Assembly: GCA_002840645.1 (NCBI GenBank)
Contig: PHBO01000005.1
Location: 62,001 to 126,000 of the forward strand
Source of the DNA: Candidatus Cloacimonetes bacterium HGW-Cloacimonetes-3
Lineage (GTDB): Bacteria; Cloacimonadota; Cloacimonadia; Cloacimonadales; Cloacimonadaceae
DNA: 64,000 bases
Reading direction: 5' to 3'
Shown piece by piece: positions 27,949-37,835 of this stretch; the first letter of the stretch is position 1; each line of letters opens with the position of its first letter. Under the pieces are notes generated by a model. It had not been told where the DNA came from, searched no databases, and saw nothing but the letters and a program-made list of their open reading frames with translations. The position numbers and the translations under genes were made by a program.

Positions 27949-29037
27949 TTAGTCCTTGTGCTGATCGTGGAAGCTCTTCATAAACTCCGCTAAGGCATAT
28001 GCAGAGGTTAGAGGCAAAGAATTATATGTTGAAGCTCTGCAACCTCCCACATCACGATGTCCCTTCAAGCCAATCATCCCTTGCTTCTTTGCTTCACTGA
28101 TAAAGAGATTTTCAAGCTCTTCTGTTGGCATACGGAAGGTAATGTTCATCAAGGAACGGTCTTCTTTCTCCACCGTACCTTTATAGAATCCACCTGAGGC
28201 ATCAATAGCTTTGTAGATGTAATCTGCTTTAGCTATGTTGTTCTTCTCAATGTTCTCCAGTCCGCCGTAGGCTTCAATCCATTTCAGAACTAAACCGATC
28301 AAGTAAATGGTAAATGTAGGCGGAGTATTGTACATACTGCCATTCTTTGCATGTATCTGGTAATCAAGCATAGAGGGTAAACCGGTAGCTGCTGTAGCCA
28401 GGAAATCTTTCTTAATCATCACTACAACGCAGCCTGCGGGTCCCACATTCTTTTGGGCACCTGCGTAGATCATGGAATACTTTTGCACATCAATGGGTTT
28501 ACTCATGAAATCGGAACTCATGTCTGCAATTAATGGGATCCCGGCTGGGATATCAGGATCAGTCTTCCACTCTGTACCAAAGATAGTGTTGTTTGTTGTG
28601 ATGTGAACATAGGAGGGATTATCTGATAGCTTCCAGGTCTTTGGTATGTAGCTGAAGTTCTTATCTTCCGAACTTGCGGCAATATGTACTGTTTTGCCGA
28701 TCTTCTTTGCTTCGCCGATTGCTTTCTTGCTCCACACGCCGGTATGGATGAAATTTGCTTCTTTACCTTCGGTAGCAAAGCTCATTGGCACCATAAGAAA
28801 CTGCATGCTTGCTCCACCCTGAAGGAAAAGGACTTCCCAATCATCGCCTAAGCCGTAAATACGCTTTACAGCTGCATAAGTTTCATCGATAATCGCCTGG
28901 TATTCTTTGCTGCGATGGCTCATTTCCATCACAGAGAGTCCCATGTCCTTGTAGTTAAACAAATCGGCTTGTGCTTCACGCAATACTTCTTCCGGCAGTA
29001 CTGCCGGACCTGCATTAAAGTTGTGTACACGTTCCAT
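27949..29037 (-). CDS. serC: Phosphoserine aminotransferase
   Basis: About 362 residues from the ATG at 29037, which follows GGGAGGATCC; an extension to 29076 adds no family sequence. Motifs: HNFNAGPAVLP at the N terminus, VLFLQGGASMQF, IYAGAQKNVGPAGC with the Schiff-base lysine, and HRDVGGCRASTYN near the end. SerC makes 3-phosphoserine from 3-phosphohydroxypyruvate (and acts in pyridoxal phosphate synthesis). No serA or serB lies nearby. It stands alone upstream of the exbB unit and divergent from maf. Confidence 0.95.
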   Translation of the reverse strand: MERVHNFNAGPAVLPEEVLREAQADLFNYKDMGLSVMEMSHRSKEYQAIIDETYAAVKRIYGLGDDWEVLFLQGGASMQFLMVPMSFATEGKEANFIHTGVWSKKAIGEAKKIGKTVHIAASSEDKNFSYIPKTWKLSDNPSYVHITTNNTIFGTEWKTDPDIPAGIPLIADMSSDFMSKPIDVQKYSMIYAGAQKNVGPAGCVVVMIKKDFLATAATGLPSMLDYQIHAKNGSMYNTPPTFTIYLIGLVLKWIEAYGGLENIEKNNIAKADYIYKAIDASGGFYKGTVEKEDRSLMNITFRMPTEELENLFISEAKKQGMIGLKGHRDVGGCRASTYNSLPLTSAYALAEFMKSFHDQHKD

Positions 29038-29177
29038 TTGGATCCTCCCAAATATATTTTTGTATTCTGAGAGCAAGAATTTCTCAAGCCATTCTTTAAG
29101 GCAAGTGATTTTTTCGGTTCCACAATTATATTGACTGGATTAGTGCCTCTGAAATGGTGAAACAAAGGTGTAACTAT

Positions 29178-29810
29178 ATGATTCATGAAATGTTAAATGA
29201 TTATCAGCTTATTTTAGCCTCAGGGTCTCCCAGGCGAAAAGAACTGTTTTCTTTATTGGGTTTAAAACCCCTTATCATTCCCGCAGATGTGCCGGAACCT
29301 ATTACTGCCGAACAGCCTCATATACAGGCAATGAAACATGCGCAGAATAAGGCGGAGCATGTAATGAAGCAAATCATCGGTGCTCCATCCTCAGTTAGTT
29401 CTGAAATCCCAAAAAATAAGGAAATACTTGTAGTGGCAGCCGATACTTTGGTTGCGATAGATTCACTTGTATTAGGTAAGCCAAAGGATGATGAGGAAGC
29501 AAAAGCTTTTTTGAGGATTTTGGCAGCAAAAGACCACGAAGTATATACAGGTATTTGCATTAGTTTGAACGATACAGTACTATGCGATTATGAGTGTACA
29601 AGGGTGAGCTTTGCTTCGCTTTCCGAAAGTGAAATCGCCACTTACATCAGCACCGGTGAACCCTTTGATAAGGCTGGAGCTTATGGAATCCAAGGTTACG
29701 GAGCACAGTTTATCAGCAAAGTAGAGGGTTGCTATTTCAACGTTATGGGCTTCCCCATCAGGAAGTTCTACGATTTGCTAAAGTTATTGTTAAACGGGGA
29801 GAGGTTATGA
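29178..29810 (+). CDS. maf: Maf-family nucleotide pyrophosphatase
   Basis: About 210 residues. LILASGSPRRKELF, VVAADTLVAIDSLVLGKPKD, YTGICI and GAYGIQGYGAQFISKVEGCYFNVMGFP are signature Maf segments. The family hydrolyses modified or canonical nucleoside triphosphates to monophosphates and pyrophosphate. The ATG at 29178 has AAAGGTG seven bases ahead and is preferred over the ATG at 29154, which lacks a ribosome site. The stop overlaps the next start as ATGA. Confidence 0.93.
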   Translation: MIHEMLNDYQLILASGSPRRKELFSLLGLKPLIIPADVPEPITAEQPHIQAMKHAQNKAEHVMKQIIGAPSSVSSEIPKNKEILVVAADTLVAIDSLVLGKPKDDEEAKAFLRILAAKDHEVYTGICISLNDTVLCDYECTRVSFASLSESEIATYISTGEPFDKAGAYGIQGYGAQFISKVEGCYFNVMGFPIRKFYDLLKLLLNGERL

Positions 29811-31285
29811 TTCTGTTACAAAATGGGTATCTGTGGCAGAATGGAGCGTTCACAAAAACTAAGAATACCATGAGAATTGATAATGATAAGATAGAGCAGA
29901 TATACTCTGATCCCACCCCTATCCGTGCATCTGCAAAAGGAAGCATAGACCTTGAGGGCGCGTACGTTTATCCCGGCTTCACGGATACCCACACCCATAG
30001 CTTTGAGGGCGGATTGTATGCTTTGGGCGTTGACCTTTCCCGTATATGCAGTATTGAGGAATTGAAAGAACGCCTTAGTAACGCTTATCTTGCTACCACA
30101 GATGCTGATCCGATCTTCGCCTGGCAGTTTGAAGAAACTGCTATTGTAGAAAAGCGATTCCCCCTTTTAGCAGAATTGGATGCGGTTTGTCCCGACAAAC
30201 CACTTATACTTAGAAGAATTGATGGACATTCCTGTATGCTGAACAGCTTTGGCAGGAAACTCATCTCACACATTGTTAGTACCGAAGCAGAAGTATTACG
30301 GGGCAAGAATAACGATCTGGCAGTGCATTACTTTCATGGCAAGCTATCTGAAGAAGCGGTGATTGGTGCCTATCATGAAGCAGCCCGAATAGCCTTAAAA
30401 GGCGGTTTTACTGGTGTTCATACCATGATTGGAGATGCAGATCAAAGTATCGCTCACTATCGGCTTATCAGAGACAATTTGGGTGCTTTCCCCATAAAAT
30501 ATAGCATCTACCCACAATCTTTCAATATTTCTGCAGCACTCGATGCTGGTGCAGTGCGGATTGGCGGCTGCATACTTGCAGATGGTTCTATTGGTTCGGC
30601 TACTGCTGCCATGAAACAACCTTATCAAAATAGTGTTGCAAGGGGCATACTATACCAAAGCGATGAATTCTGGATGGAGTTTATCGCTGAAGCCCATAAG
30701 CACAATCTGCAAGTGGGAGTTCACTGTATTGGCGACCGTGCCATAACGCAAATCAATAACGTTTACAAGCACCTTGCTGATACAGATTATCGTGATTTAC
30801 GTCACCAGCTTATCCATTGCGAATTAACAGATGATGCCCTGATTGCCGAGATTAAGGCTTCCGGGGCTGTACCGGTTATGCAGCCAAATTTTGATTTGCT
30901 TTGGGGGGGGGAATCTTCTTTGTACGATAGGATGCTTGGGCAAAATCGTTCTAAAAACATGAACCGTTTCGGTTCATTTACTCAGAATTCAGTTCGGATC
31001 ACCGGCAGTTCCGATTGGTATATCACACCTTTGGACATCGTGCAATCTATCCACGCTGCTATGCACCATCACAATCCCAATGAGCGTTTAACCCACAGTC
31101 AGGCGGTTGATATCTATACCACAAACGCTGCCTGGCTAATAGGAGAAGATAGTGTTAGCGGAGCAATAGAGCCGGGCTACAGTGCGGATTTCACTGTTTT
31201 AAGCCATCCCTTGGACGACGGACACAACACTCCGAAAGTACTAAAAGTAATTTGTAATGGAGCGATTGTATATGAAGCAACTTAA
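29807..31285 (+). CDS. YtcJ-like amidohydrolase (second paralogue)
   Basis: About 492 residues. TDTHTHSFEGG gives the metal-binding histidines, GGCILADGSIGSATAAM and GVHCIGDRA, LIHCELTDD, and ITGSSDWYITP (catalytic aspartate) follow; VLSHPLDDGHN closes the C-terminal sandwich. It is clearly paralogous to the protein at 4076. Start 29807 is set by GGGGAGAGG and the four-base overlap with maf; a longer frame to 29729 runs inside maf. Substrate unknown. A run of nine G residues (30903-30911) lies in the coding sequence. Confidence 0.88.
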   Translation: MILLQNGYLWQNGAFTKTKNTMRIDNDKIEQIYSDPTPIRASAKGSIDLEGAYVYPGFTDTHTHSFEGGLYALGVDLSRICSIEELKERLSNAYLATTDADPIFAWQFEETAIVEKRFPLLAELDAVCPDKPLILRRIDGHSCMLNSFGRKLISHIVSTEAEVLRGKNNDLAVHYFHGKLSEEAVIGAYHEAARIALKGGFTGVHTMIGDADQSIAHYRLIRDNLGAFPIKYSIYPQSFNISAALDAGAVRIGGCILADGSIGSATAAMKQPYQNSVARGILYQSDEFWMEFIAEAHKHNLQVGVHCIGDRAITQINNVYKHLADTDYRDLRHQLIHCELTDDALIAEIKASGAVPVMQPNFDLLWGGESSLYDRMLGQNRSKNMNRFGSFTQNSVRITGSSDWYITPLDIVQSIHAAMHHHNPNERLTHSQAVDIYTTNAAWLIGEDSVSGAIEPGYSADFTVLSHPLDDGHNTPKVLKVICNGAIVYEAT

Positions 31286-31838
31286 TCTTCAACCCGGTGC
31301 TTTGAACATAGAACAGATAATTATCAATGAATTAGCTTTACATCCCTCCTGTAAGCTGATAGATATATACAAACTGCTGTTTCAGGCTTACTTTGGTCCC
31401 TCACACATTCTGAAGGATAAAATGACAGTTGCTGCAAGCATAAAAACAGAGACATTAACTATGCAGCATACATACAAACCCTTGTTTCAGGATATAGGCA
31501 ATGGAGTTGGTTTTTGCCGGATTAGCCTTGGCAACCTTAGACCAGCAGCTATAAGCAATCCCCTGGCTTTTAAACAGCAATGCGATGCTTTGGCAGATTT
31601 GATGCAGCTCTCTTGTTTGGAAAGCGATCCTCCATACACAATCAATGAGCTCTGGCATAATTACCAAAAAACCATTTTGGATATTTGCCCAGCAAACAAA
31701 GAAGAGTGGGAAGAAGTATCTGCTTTAGCAAAGAACACTACGATACCAAGCCACTCGGATATCTTCAGTACGGTTTATCAACCGCATTATCGCATTATTG
31801 ATATTCAATTAATTGATAAAATACCCTTGCACATATAA
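31272..31838 (+). CDS. Protein of unknown function between an amidohydrolase and gltX
   Basis: About 188 residues, no signal peptide or TM helix. I do not recognise a family. Features: an N-terminal helix-turn-helix-like segment (ILQ-type start, IYKLLFQAYFGPSHILKDK), a glycine-containing middle (GNGVGFCRISLGNLRPA) and a conserved-looking C terminus with SHSDIFSTVYQPHYRII containing two His and a Tyr. ATG 31272 has GGAG nine bases ahead; ATG 31257 is less well placed. It overlaps the amidohydrolase end by 14 bases and precedes gltX by 23 bases, so it is probably cotranscribed. Confidence 0.7.
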   Translation: MKQLNLQPGALNIEQIIINELALHPSCKLIDIYKLLFQAYFGPSHILKDKMTVAASIKTETLTMQHTYKPLFQDIGNGVGFCRISLGNLRPAAISNPLAFKQQCDALADLMQLSCLESDPPYTINELWHNYQKTILDICPANKEEWEEVSALAKNTTIPSHSDIFSTVYQPHYRIIDIQLIDKIPLHI

Positions 31839-31861
31839 CTTGCTTTATACAAGGAGAATAA

Positions 31862-33295
31862 ATGAAACCTGTCCGCGTCCGTTTTGCCCCCAGCCCCACC
31901 GGATATTTACACATAGGTGGACTTCGCACTGCACTCTACGATTTTTTGTTTGCCCGTTCTATGAATGGAAAGTGTATCCTACGTATTGAAGATACAGATC
32001 AGAGCAGGGAAGTTGCAGGTGCTGCCGAGAACCTGATAGAAACCCTTCACAAGCTGGGCATAGATTTTGATGAAGGTCCCGGTATAGGGGGTGAGTTTCA
32101 GCCTTACACCCAATCACAGCGCTTATCTATATATCACAAGCATGCAGAGCAACTGCTGGATTCCGGTAATGCATACCACTGTTTTTGCAGCCCGGAAACC
32201 CTTACTGCAATGCGTGAAGAGCAGCAAGCCAATGCACAATTCGTTAAGTACGACCGCCGCTGCCTTAGCCTAAGTAAAGAGGAAATAGCAAAGAAACTCG
32301 CAGAAGGTCAGCGACATGTAATTCGTCTAAAGATGCCGGAAAACAGACTATTCTCCTTCGACGACATAGTCCGCGACAAAGTGGAAATGGATAGTGCACA
32401 ATCCGACGATCAGGTACTGGTGAAAAGCGATGGCTTCCCCACTTACCACCTGGCAGCAGTGGTGGATGATCACTACATGCAGATTTCCCATGTGATCCGG
32501 GGAGAAGAGTGGCTTTCCAGCACCCCCAAGCATCTGTGGCTGTACGAGTGTTTAGGATGGGAAGCACCTATATGGGTGCATCTTCCTTTGATACTATCTA
32601 CTGACCGCAGCAAGTTAAGCAAACGCATGAATGACGTATCCGTAGAAAGCTATATTACTAAGGGTTACCTTAAAGAGGCACTCCTTAACTTCGTAGCTCT
32701 TTTAGGCTGGCATACCTCCGAGGACAGAGAATTATACTCTCTGGAAGAAATGTGTTCTGCTTTCAGCCTGGATCGGGTTAACAAGTCCGGGGCTATATTT
32801 GATCTCACCAAGCTGGATTGGATGAATGGACATTATATGCGCAATCTGCCTGTGGAGACGATAGCAGAAAGGTGTGAGCCATATTTCATAAGCAGTGGTC
32901 TGGACATCAGCGATAGCCACAAATACTTAAGGTGCGTGGACGTTGCCCGTGAAAGATGCACTTTGCTGCCTGAGATTGTGGAGTACAGCAAGATGTTTTA
33001 TTTGAGTGCCGATCTATCTGCTGAGGATATTGAAACACTTGCACTGCCTGATTCGCAGAAAGTGCTATCCTGGTTTGCCGGAGAGCTGCCAAAGGCAATG
33101 CCCTTGGATGCAGACAAAATCCACGATTTAACCAAGCAATGCACAAGCTCTACAGGTATTAAGGGAAAAGGGCTTTACACACCTTTGCGCTTAGCATTAA
33201 TTAGCCAGGCACACGGACCAGATTTGCCAAACACATTTGCCATCCTTGGCGATACGGAAGCTATCAGCAGAATAAACAGGTATATTATACAATAA
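31862..33295 (+). CDS. gltX: Glutamyl-tRNA synthetase
   Basis: 477 residues, usual bacterial length. The class I signature region is APSPTGYLHIGGLRTALY (HIGH-like HIGG) and the KMSKS equivalent is KLSKRMNDVS. The catalytic domain and C-terminal anticodon-binding domain are complete. It charges tRNA-Glu (and perhaps tRNA-Gln, if the organism uses transamidation). AAGGAG lies six bases before ATG 31862. Confidence 0.97.
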   Translation: MKPVRVRFAPSPTGYLHIGGLRTALYDFLFARSMNGKCILRIEDTDQSREVAGAAENLIETLHKLGIDFDEGPGIGGEFQPYTQSQRLSIYHKHAEQLLDSGNAYHCFCSPETLTAMREEQQANAQFVKYDRRCLSLSKEEIAKKLAEGQRHVIRLKMPENRLFSFDDIVRDKVEMDSAQSDDQVLVKSDGFPTYHLAAVVDDHYMQISHVIRGEEWLSSTPKHLWLYECLGWEAPIWVHLPLILSTDRSKLSKRMNDVSVESYITKGYLKEALLNFVALLGWHTSEDRELYSLEEMCSAFSLDRVNKSGAIFDLTKLDWMNGHYMRNLPVETIAERCEPYFISSGLDISDSHKYLRCVDVARERCTLLPEIVEYSKMFYLSADLSAEDIETLALPDSQKVLSWFAGELPKAMPLDADKIHDLTKQCTSSTGIKGKGLYTPLRLALISQAHGPDLPNTFAILGDTEAISRINRYIIQ

Positions 33296-33330
33296 TTTGG
33301 CATATATCCCGGTTTAAACTCTGTAGCCTT

Positions 33331-33420
33331 TTCCTTGCAGGAATTGCTTATGCATTACGCATGAATTACGGGTGCGATGCGTATTTCATCCGTAATGCTA
33401 TAGTATTTCCCGCAAGAGGG
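33331..33420. repeat. Dispersed palindromic repeat family 1, copy A
   Basis: The core is a near-perfect palindrome: GCATTACGCATGAATTACGG-type arm at 33352-33373 pairs with 33377-33398 around a three-base loop. A left flank starting TTCCTTGCAGGAATTGC (33331) and a right end GCAAGAGG (33412-33419) extend the element to about 90 bases. The left 30 bases match 50080-50051 on the opposite strand at 27 positions. It sits between gltX and the C25 peptidase gene. Confidence 0.85.
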
Positions 33421-33540
33421 CTTAAACATGTTTATTGTTTATCATACCCTAAGAACTACTTGCCATTTACTACCCGAATTGGAACAGCCCTTGCTTGTTA
33501 TTTGTTTATGAAGAATATTAATAATCAAGGCAGGCAAAAA

Positions 33541-36500
33541 ATGAAAGGCAGCTTTTTAACAATTGTGCTTTTGGGTTTAGCGATTACGCTATGTGCAAAT
33601 GTAAGTTACAATTACTCCCTAAACACTCCCAAACTCGAAGTTCAAGGTAATTATACCGGTGTCAGCTTGGACAATTCCAATAGTTGGGGTGAGCCGGGAA
33701 GCCCTAATTTACCATGGGTGGGAGTAAAACTTTTGCTTCCGGCGGGTTATGAAGCACAATCAATTGTCGTTAAACGCTCTAACCCCCAAACATACACTCT
33801 GAAAGCTCCAATCGCACCAATTCAGCAACAGTACCCCTTCTCGCACCCTGTAAGAGAAGCTGCAAATGAACCTAATCCCTTTATTTACAATTCTATAAGC
33901 GCATATCCCACCAAACTTGATAATGGGCTAAACACATATTTCCTTAGTGGTAATCCTATTGCCTTCTCTGCGGTAAGTCCTTTTGAGTATTTCCCCAAAA
34001 CCAATAAGCTTGTTTTCTATCGGAATATTACCGTAGAAATCAGCAACTCTCCCGGCGAAAGAGCTTTGGAAGCAATGAGTTTGTTAAAGCAAGATGCCTT
34101 CACTGCAAGCCGTTTGAGAAATTCCGTTGATAACCCCGAGAATATTGCCGCTACTACTAATAGACTGGTAGGATACGATTATCTAATGGTGATTGACCAA
34201 GCAAAATATCAAAACTGGGTTCCCTTGAAAAGCTTATACGAGAGCAGAGGGCTGAACGTTTTGGTGAAATCTATTAGTGAGATAATAGCTTCCAGCCCCG
34301 GTGCGGACACGCAGGAAAAACTGCGAAACTACATCATTAGCATATTTGCCACCAATCCTTTGCGCTATGTGCTTTTAGCAGGAGATACAAACATTATACC
34401 CCACCGTGGGTTTTATGTAAATATGGGACCCGATGGTTATACAGATGATGATATTCCGGCAGATATGTATTACTCTTGCCTGGATGGAAACTGGAATACT
34501 GATGGCGACAACAACTGGGGAGAAGGTAACGAAGCAGATTTAGCACCGGAACTGGCTATTGGTCGCTTCTGTTACAACAGCGACACTGAGATAGCCAACT
34601 TCCTGAACAAGGTGATGAGCTATACCCTTGCACCTGTAGAAAGCGAGATAAAAACTGCTTTCTTTGCAGGTGAATGGCTATGGGATGGACCCACATGGGC
34701 TGGGGATTATATGGATGAAATGATTGGAGGAAGCTCTGCACATGGTTACACCACGGTTGGCGTACCCAGCTCTTGGAGTATTAACACACTATACGACCGC
34801 ACTTATGGTGCTGCCGATTCCTGGGGAGCAAGCCAAATCCGCCCCATACTTTCTCAGGGAGCAAATTTTGTAAATCACTTAGGGCACTCTAATACTACAT
34901 ACAACATGAGGCTATCAAACAACCAGGTTACGGCAACGAACATCACAAATAACGGCTCTACCCACAATTATTCCATTTACTTCACACAAGGATGTTATGC
35001 AGGCGCATTTGATAATCGCGATACCGAACCGGGCAATTACACCAGCGATTGCATCACAGAGAAGTTTACCTCCATTGCTACTGCTGCCGTGGGCATGATT
35101 GCCCACTCCAGATATGGCTGGGGTGAGCAGGGAAGTACCGATGGTGCTTCACAGTACATACACAGACAATATACGGATGCTATCTTTGGCGAAAATATCC
35201 ACGAGCTTGGTTACACCCTTGTGGATTCTAAGATAGATAATATACCCTACATAAGTGGCACTGCCGTAATGTATTGGGTTACATACGAAACTAATCTTTT
35301 GGGTGATCCTGCTATGATGCTATGGACTGATATCCCTCAAGTTGTTACTGCAAACATACCTACTGAGTGGATGATGGGGATGAATAATTACCAAATCTCC
35401 ACTAATGCACCTTTTGGTGAGTTCTTCATCAAGAACGGCACAAACACTATGTATCACACATATGCCAATGCGAACGGGATGATATCTGTGAACCTGTTTA
35501 GCAGCCTTACACCGGGAAATTATCAAGTATTTATTAACGCTCCCAATTTTTACGCTTATGAAACCAGCTTCTTGGTTACCGCATCCCAGATGCCATACAT
35601 AGTATGTAATGGCTACCAGTTTAACGATTCCGATGGCTTGCATCATACCGGTGAGCTACTTACAGCCAGCCTTTATGCAAAGAATGTGGGCTTGATTTCA
35701 TTGGATACTCCGGCTACCATCAGCTTAAGTTCCCCTTCCCCTAATATCCAGGTATTGGGATCACCCGTAAGCCTTGGTGCAATAGCTCCGGGAGATTCAC
35801 TTGCATTGCAGGGTGCATTTCAATTCCGCATCATTGGTAATTTTGCTGACGGAGTAAGAGCTAAGCTTGTATTCACGGCAAATTATGCCAGCCATACAAC
35901 CGCATCAGAAGTCTATCTACCTCTGAATGCTCCTAATTTACTCATCGATTCTTATCAGATTATCAATAGCTCTCAGATTGTAATGCCCGGGCACAATCCT
36001 TCGATTAACATTAGCATGGTTAATTCAGGGAGTGGTAACGCAGAAACTCCGATGCTGATTCTCTTCAGCGATTCTCCTTATGCAAGCTTTTCTGATACAG
36101 AGCTTTTCTTTGCTCCCATCATGCACAATAGCACCCAATTGATAGAAAACGCCTTTACAATAAATATCAATCCCCAAGCACCAATAGATGCTGATATCAC
36201 TATTACATATATCCTTACAGCAGAGAATGGTAGCAATACCGAAGGATCATTCCTGATACATCTTGGTGCTATAAACTTCGGCTTTGAGCCTGATTTCCAG
36301 GGCTGGCAAAGTATCAGTCTTGATACAGGCTTCACAAATCAGTGGCATCGTTCCAGTACAAGAAATAACACATTAAACGGCACATACTCTATGAAGTTCG
36401 GCAGCGCCGGCACCGGCCAGTATTCCGGAAATGCCTATGGAGCACTTGAAAGTCCGGTGATGAACGTAAATCCCGGATGCCAACTAAAATTCTACCACTG

Positions 36501-37122
36501 GATGCAAGCAGAAAACCACGAAACACAGAACACTTACGCATGGGATGGCGGTTTTGTGCAGATGAGATTAAACGATGGTAACTGGCAACAGATAAACCCC
36601 GTTGATGGCTATCCTTATCGTGTTTACAACAATCCCGTTTCACCTTTAGCTGCGGAAACCCTTGTCTATTCCGGTAGTATAAATTGGACAGAAGAAACCT
36701 TCGAGCTTGGTAGTGTGTCCGGCTTAGCGCAATTCCGATGGGTGTTTGGAAGTGACGGCTATTCCGGTGGTGAAGGCTGGTATATTGATGATGTAAGAAT
36801 AGTTGGTAATAGTTCTGCTGGAGATGACCCTGTTGTTGCCATAAACAAGCTTCAGCTTTTCGAGAACTATCCCAATCCATTTAATCCCAGCACTAATTTA
36901 CGGTTCAGCTTGCCTGCTTCTACAGATGTCCGATTGGAGATATTCAATATCAAAGGACAGCTGGTACGAACGCTCCTCGATACTAATCTTAAGCCCGGTT
37001 CCCACAATATCACTTGGGACGGCACCGATGCTACAAACCGTACGGTGGCAAGTGGTGTTTACTACTACCGCCTAAGCACTCCCATAGGTAATCAGAGCAA
37101 GAAAATGCTCCTAATGAAATGA
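33541..37122 (+). CDS. Secreted gingipain-like C25 peptidase with C-terminal sorting domain
   Basis: 1193 residues from ATG 33541, preceded by AAGGCAGG and opening a Sec signal peptide; longer frames to 33361 run through a repeat. The C25 fold is shown by VLLAGDTNIIPHRG, DIPADMYYSCLDGNWNTDGD and APELAIGRF; the catalytic dyad appears as LGHSNT (His449) and FTQGCYAGAF (Cys485). Downstream lie Ig/CARDB-like beta domains (about 720-930), a jelly-roll/MAM-like domain (about 940-1095) and a C-terminal FlgD/Por sorting domain from about residue 1109 (NYPNPFNPS, ending SGVYYYRL and a Lys-rich tail). A cell-surface protease degrading proteins to feed amino acid fermentation is the likely role. Its end overlaps the sirtuin start. 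Confidence 0.9.
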   Translation: MKGSFLTIVLLGLAITLCANVSYNYSLNTPKLEVQGNYTGVSLDNSNSWGEPGSPNLPWVGVKLLLPAGYEAQSIVVKRSNPQTYTLKAPIAPIQQQYPFSHPVREAANEPNPFIYNSISAYPTKLDNGLNTYFLSGNPIAFSAVSPFEYFPKTNKLVFYRNITVEISNSPGERALEAMSLLKQDAFTASRLRNSVDNPENIAATTNRLVGYDYLMVIDQAKYQNWVPLKSLYESRGLNVLVKSISEIIASSPGADTQEKLRNYIISIFATNPLRYVLLAGDTNIIPHRGFYVNMGPDGYTDDDIPADMYYSCLDGNWNTDGDNNWGEGNEADLAPELAIGRFCYNSDTEIANFLNKVMSYTLAPVESEIKTAFFAGEWLWDGPTWAGDYMDEMIGGSSAHGYTTVGVPSSWSINTLYDRTYGAADSWGASQIRPILSQGANFVNHLGHSNTTYNMRLSNNQVTATNITNNGSTHNYSIYFTQGCYAGAFDNRDTEPGNYTSDCITEKFTSIATAAVGMIAHSRYGWGEQGSTDGASQYIHRQYTDAIFGENIHELGYTLVDSKIDNIPYISGTAVMYWVTYETNLLGDPAMMLWTDIPQVVTANIPTEWMMGMNNYQISTNAPFGEFFIKNGTNTMYHTYANANGMISVNLFSSLTPGNYQVFINAPNFYAYETSFLVTASQMPYIVCNGYQFNDSDGLHHTGELLTASLYAKNVGLISLDTPATISLSSPSPNIQVLGSPVSLGAIAPGDSLALQGAFQFRIIGNFADGVRAKLVFTANYASHTTASEVYLPLNAPNLLIDSYQIINSSQIVMPGHNPSINISMVNSGSGNAETPMLILFSDSPYASFSDTELFFAPIMHNSTQLIENAFTININPQAPIDADITITYILTAENGSNTEGSFLIHLGAINFGFEPDFQGWQSISLDTGFTNQWHRSSTRNNTLNGTYSMKFGSAGTGQYSGNAYGALESPVMNVNPGCQLKFYHWMQAENHETQNTYAWDGGFVQMRLNDGNWQQINPVDGYPYRVYNNPVSPLAAETLVYSGSINWTEETFELGSVSGLAQFRWVFGSDGYSGGEGWYIDDVRIVGNSSAGDDPVVAINKLQLFENYPNPFNPSTNLRFSLPASTDVRLEIFNIKGQLVRTLLDTNLKPGSHNITWDGTDATNRTVASGVYYYRLSTPIGNQSKKMLLMK

Positions 37123-37835
37123 AGAAACTTTCCCCCAAAGACAATATTGTAGTCCTGACCGGTGCAGGTATAAGTGCAGAATCCGGTATCCGCACCTTCC
37201 GTGATTCCGGTGGTTTGTGGGAAAACCATAGAATAGAAGATATTGCCACTTACAGCGGATTTAGAAAGAATCCGGCTTTGGTGTGGGAATTCTACCGTAA
37301 GAGATGGGAGCAGAGCAAAATTGCCAAACCCAATGCGGCACATTATGCTCTGGTGGAACTTGAGCACTATTTCAATGATAGCTTTACTCTGATCACCCAA
37401 AATGTTGATGGCTTGCACACCAAAGCAGGGAATTTAAGCGTTGTGGAAATGCATGGCAGCTTAAATCGTTGTTATTGCACTTCTTGTAAACATGGGCTTA
37501 GTATGGAAGAAGCTGATGCTAAACAGCTTATTCCTCTCTGTCCCATATGTGGCTCATACCTTAGACCTGATATTGTTTGGTTTGGAGAAATACCCATATC
37601 GCTATTCGAAATTGAAAACAGCCTGAAGAAGTGCGATGTGTTTATTATTATCGGCACCAGCGGGGTTGTTTATCCTGCTGCCGGATTTGTAATGACAGCG
37701 AAGCTTATGGGTGCCAAAACCATTGCCATTAACCTTGAATCACCTGATAATCTAACATTCTTAGATGAATTCTATAAGGGTAAATCTGGAGATATACTAC
37801 CTGGATTAGTAAAAGAGTGGACTGGCATAGGGTAG
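37119..37835 (+). CDS. cobB: NAD-dependent protein deacylase (sirtuin)
   Basis: 238 residues. GAGISAESGIRTFRD (NAD loop), TQNVDGLHTKAGN, EMHGSLNRCYCTSC with a catalytic histidine and the first zinc cysteine pair, LCPICGSYLRPDIVWFGE with the second pair, and IIGTSGVVYPAAGF define a class III sirtuin. Sirtuins remove acyl groups from lysines using NAD, relevant in a cell with high acyl-CoA levels. It overlaps the C25 gene by four bases (ATGA), which is an odd partnership for a secreted protease. Confidence 0.95.
   Translation: MKKLSPKDNIVVLTGAGISAESGIRTFRDSGGLWENHRIEDIATYSGFRKNPALVWEFYRKRWEQSKIAKPNAAHYALVELEHYFNDSFTLITQNVDGLHTKAGNLSVVEMHGSLNRCYCTSCKHGLSMEEADAKQLIPLCPICGSYLRPDIVWFGEIPISLFEIENSLKKCDVFIIIGTSGVVYPAAGFVMTAKLMGAKTIAINLESPDNLTFLDEFYKGKSGDILPGLVKEWTGIG

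Noticed and set aside
33361-33540. Upstream extension of the C25 peptidase reading frame
   Set aside because: It crosses the family 1 repeat and lacks a ribosome site; the ATG at 33541 starts a clean signal peptide.
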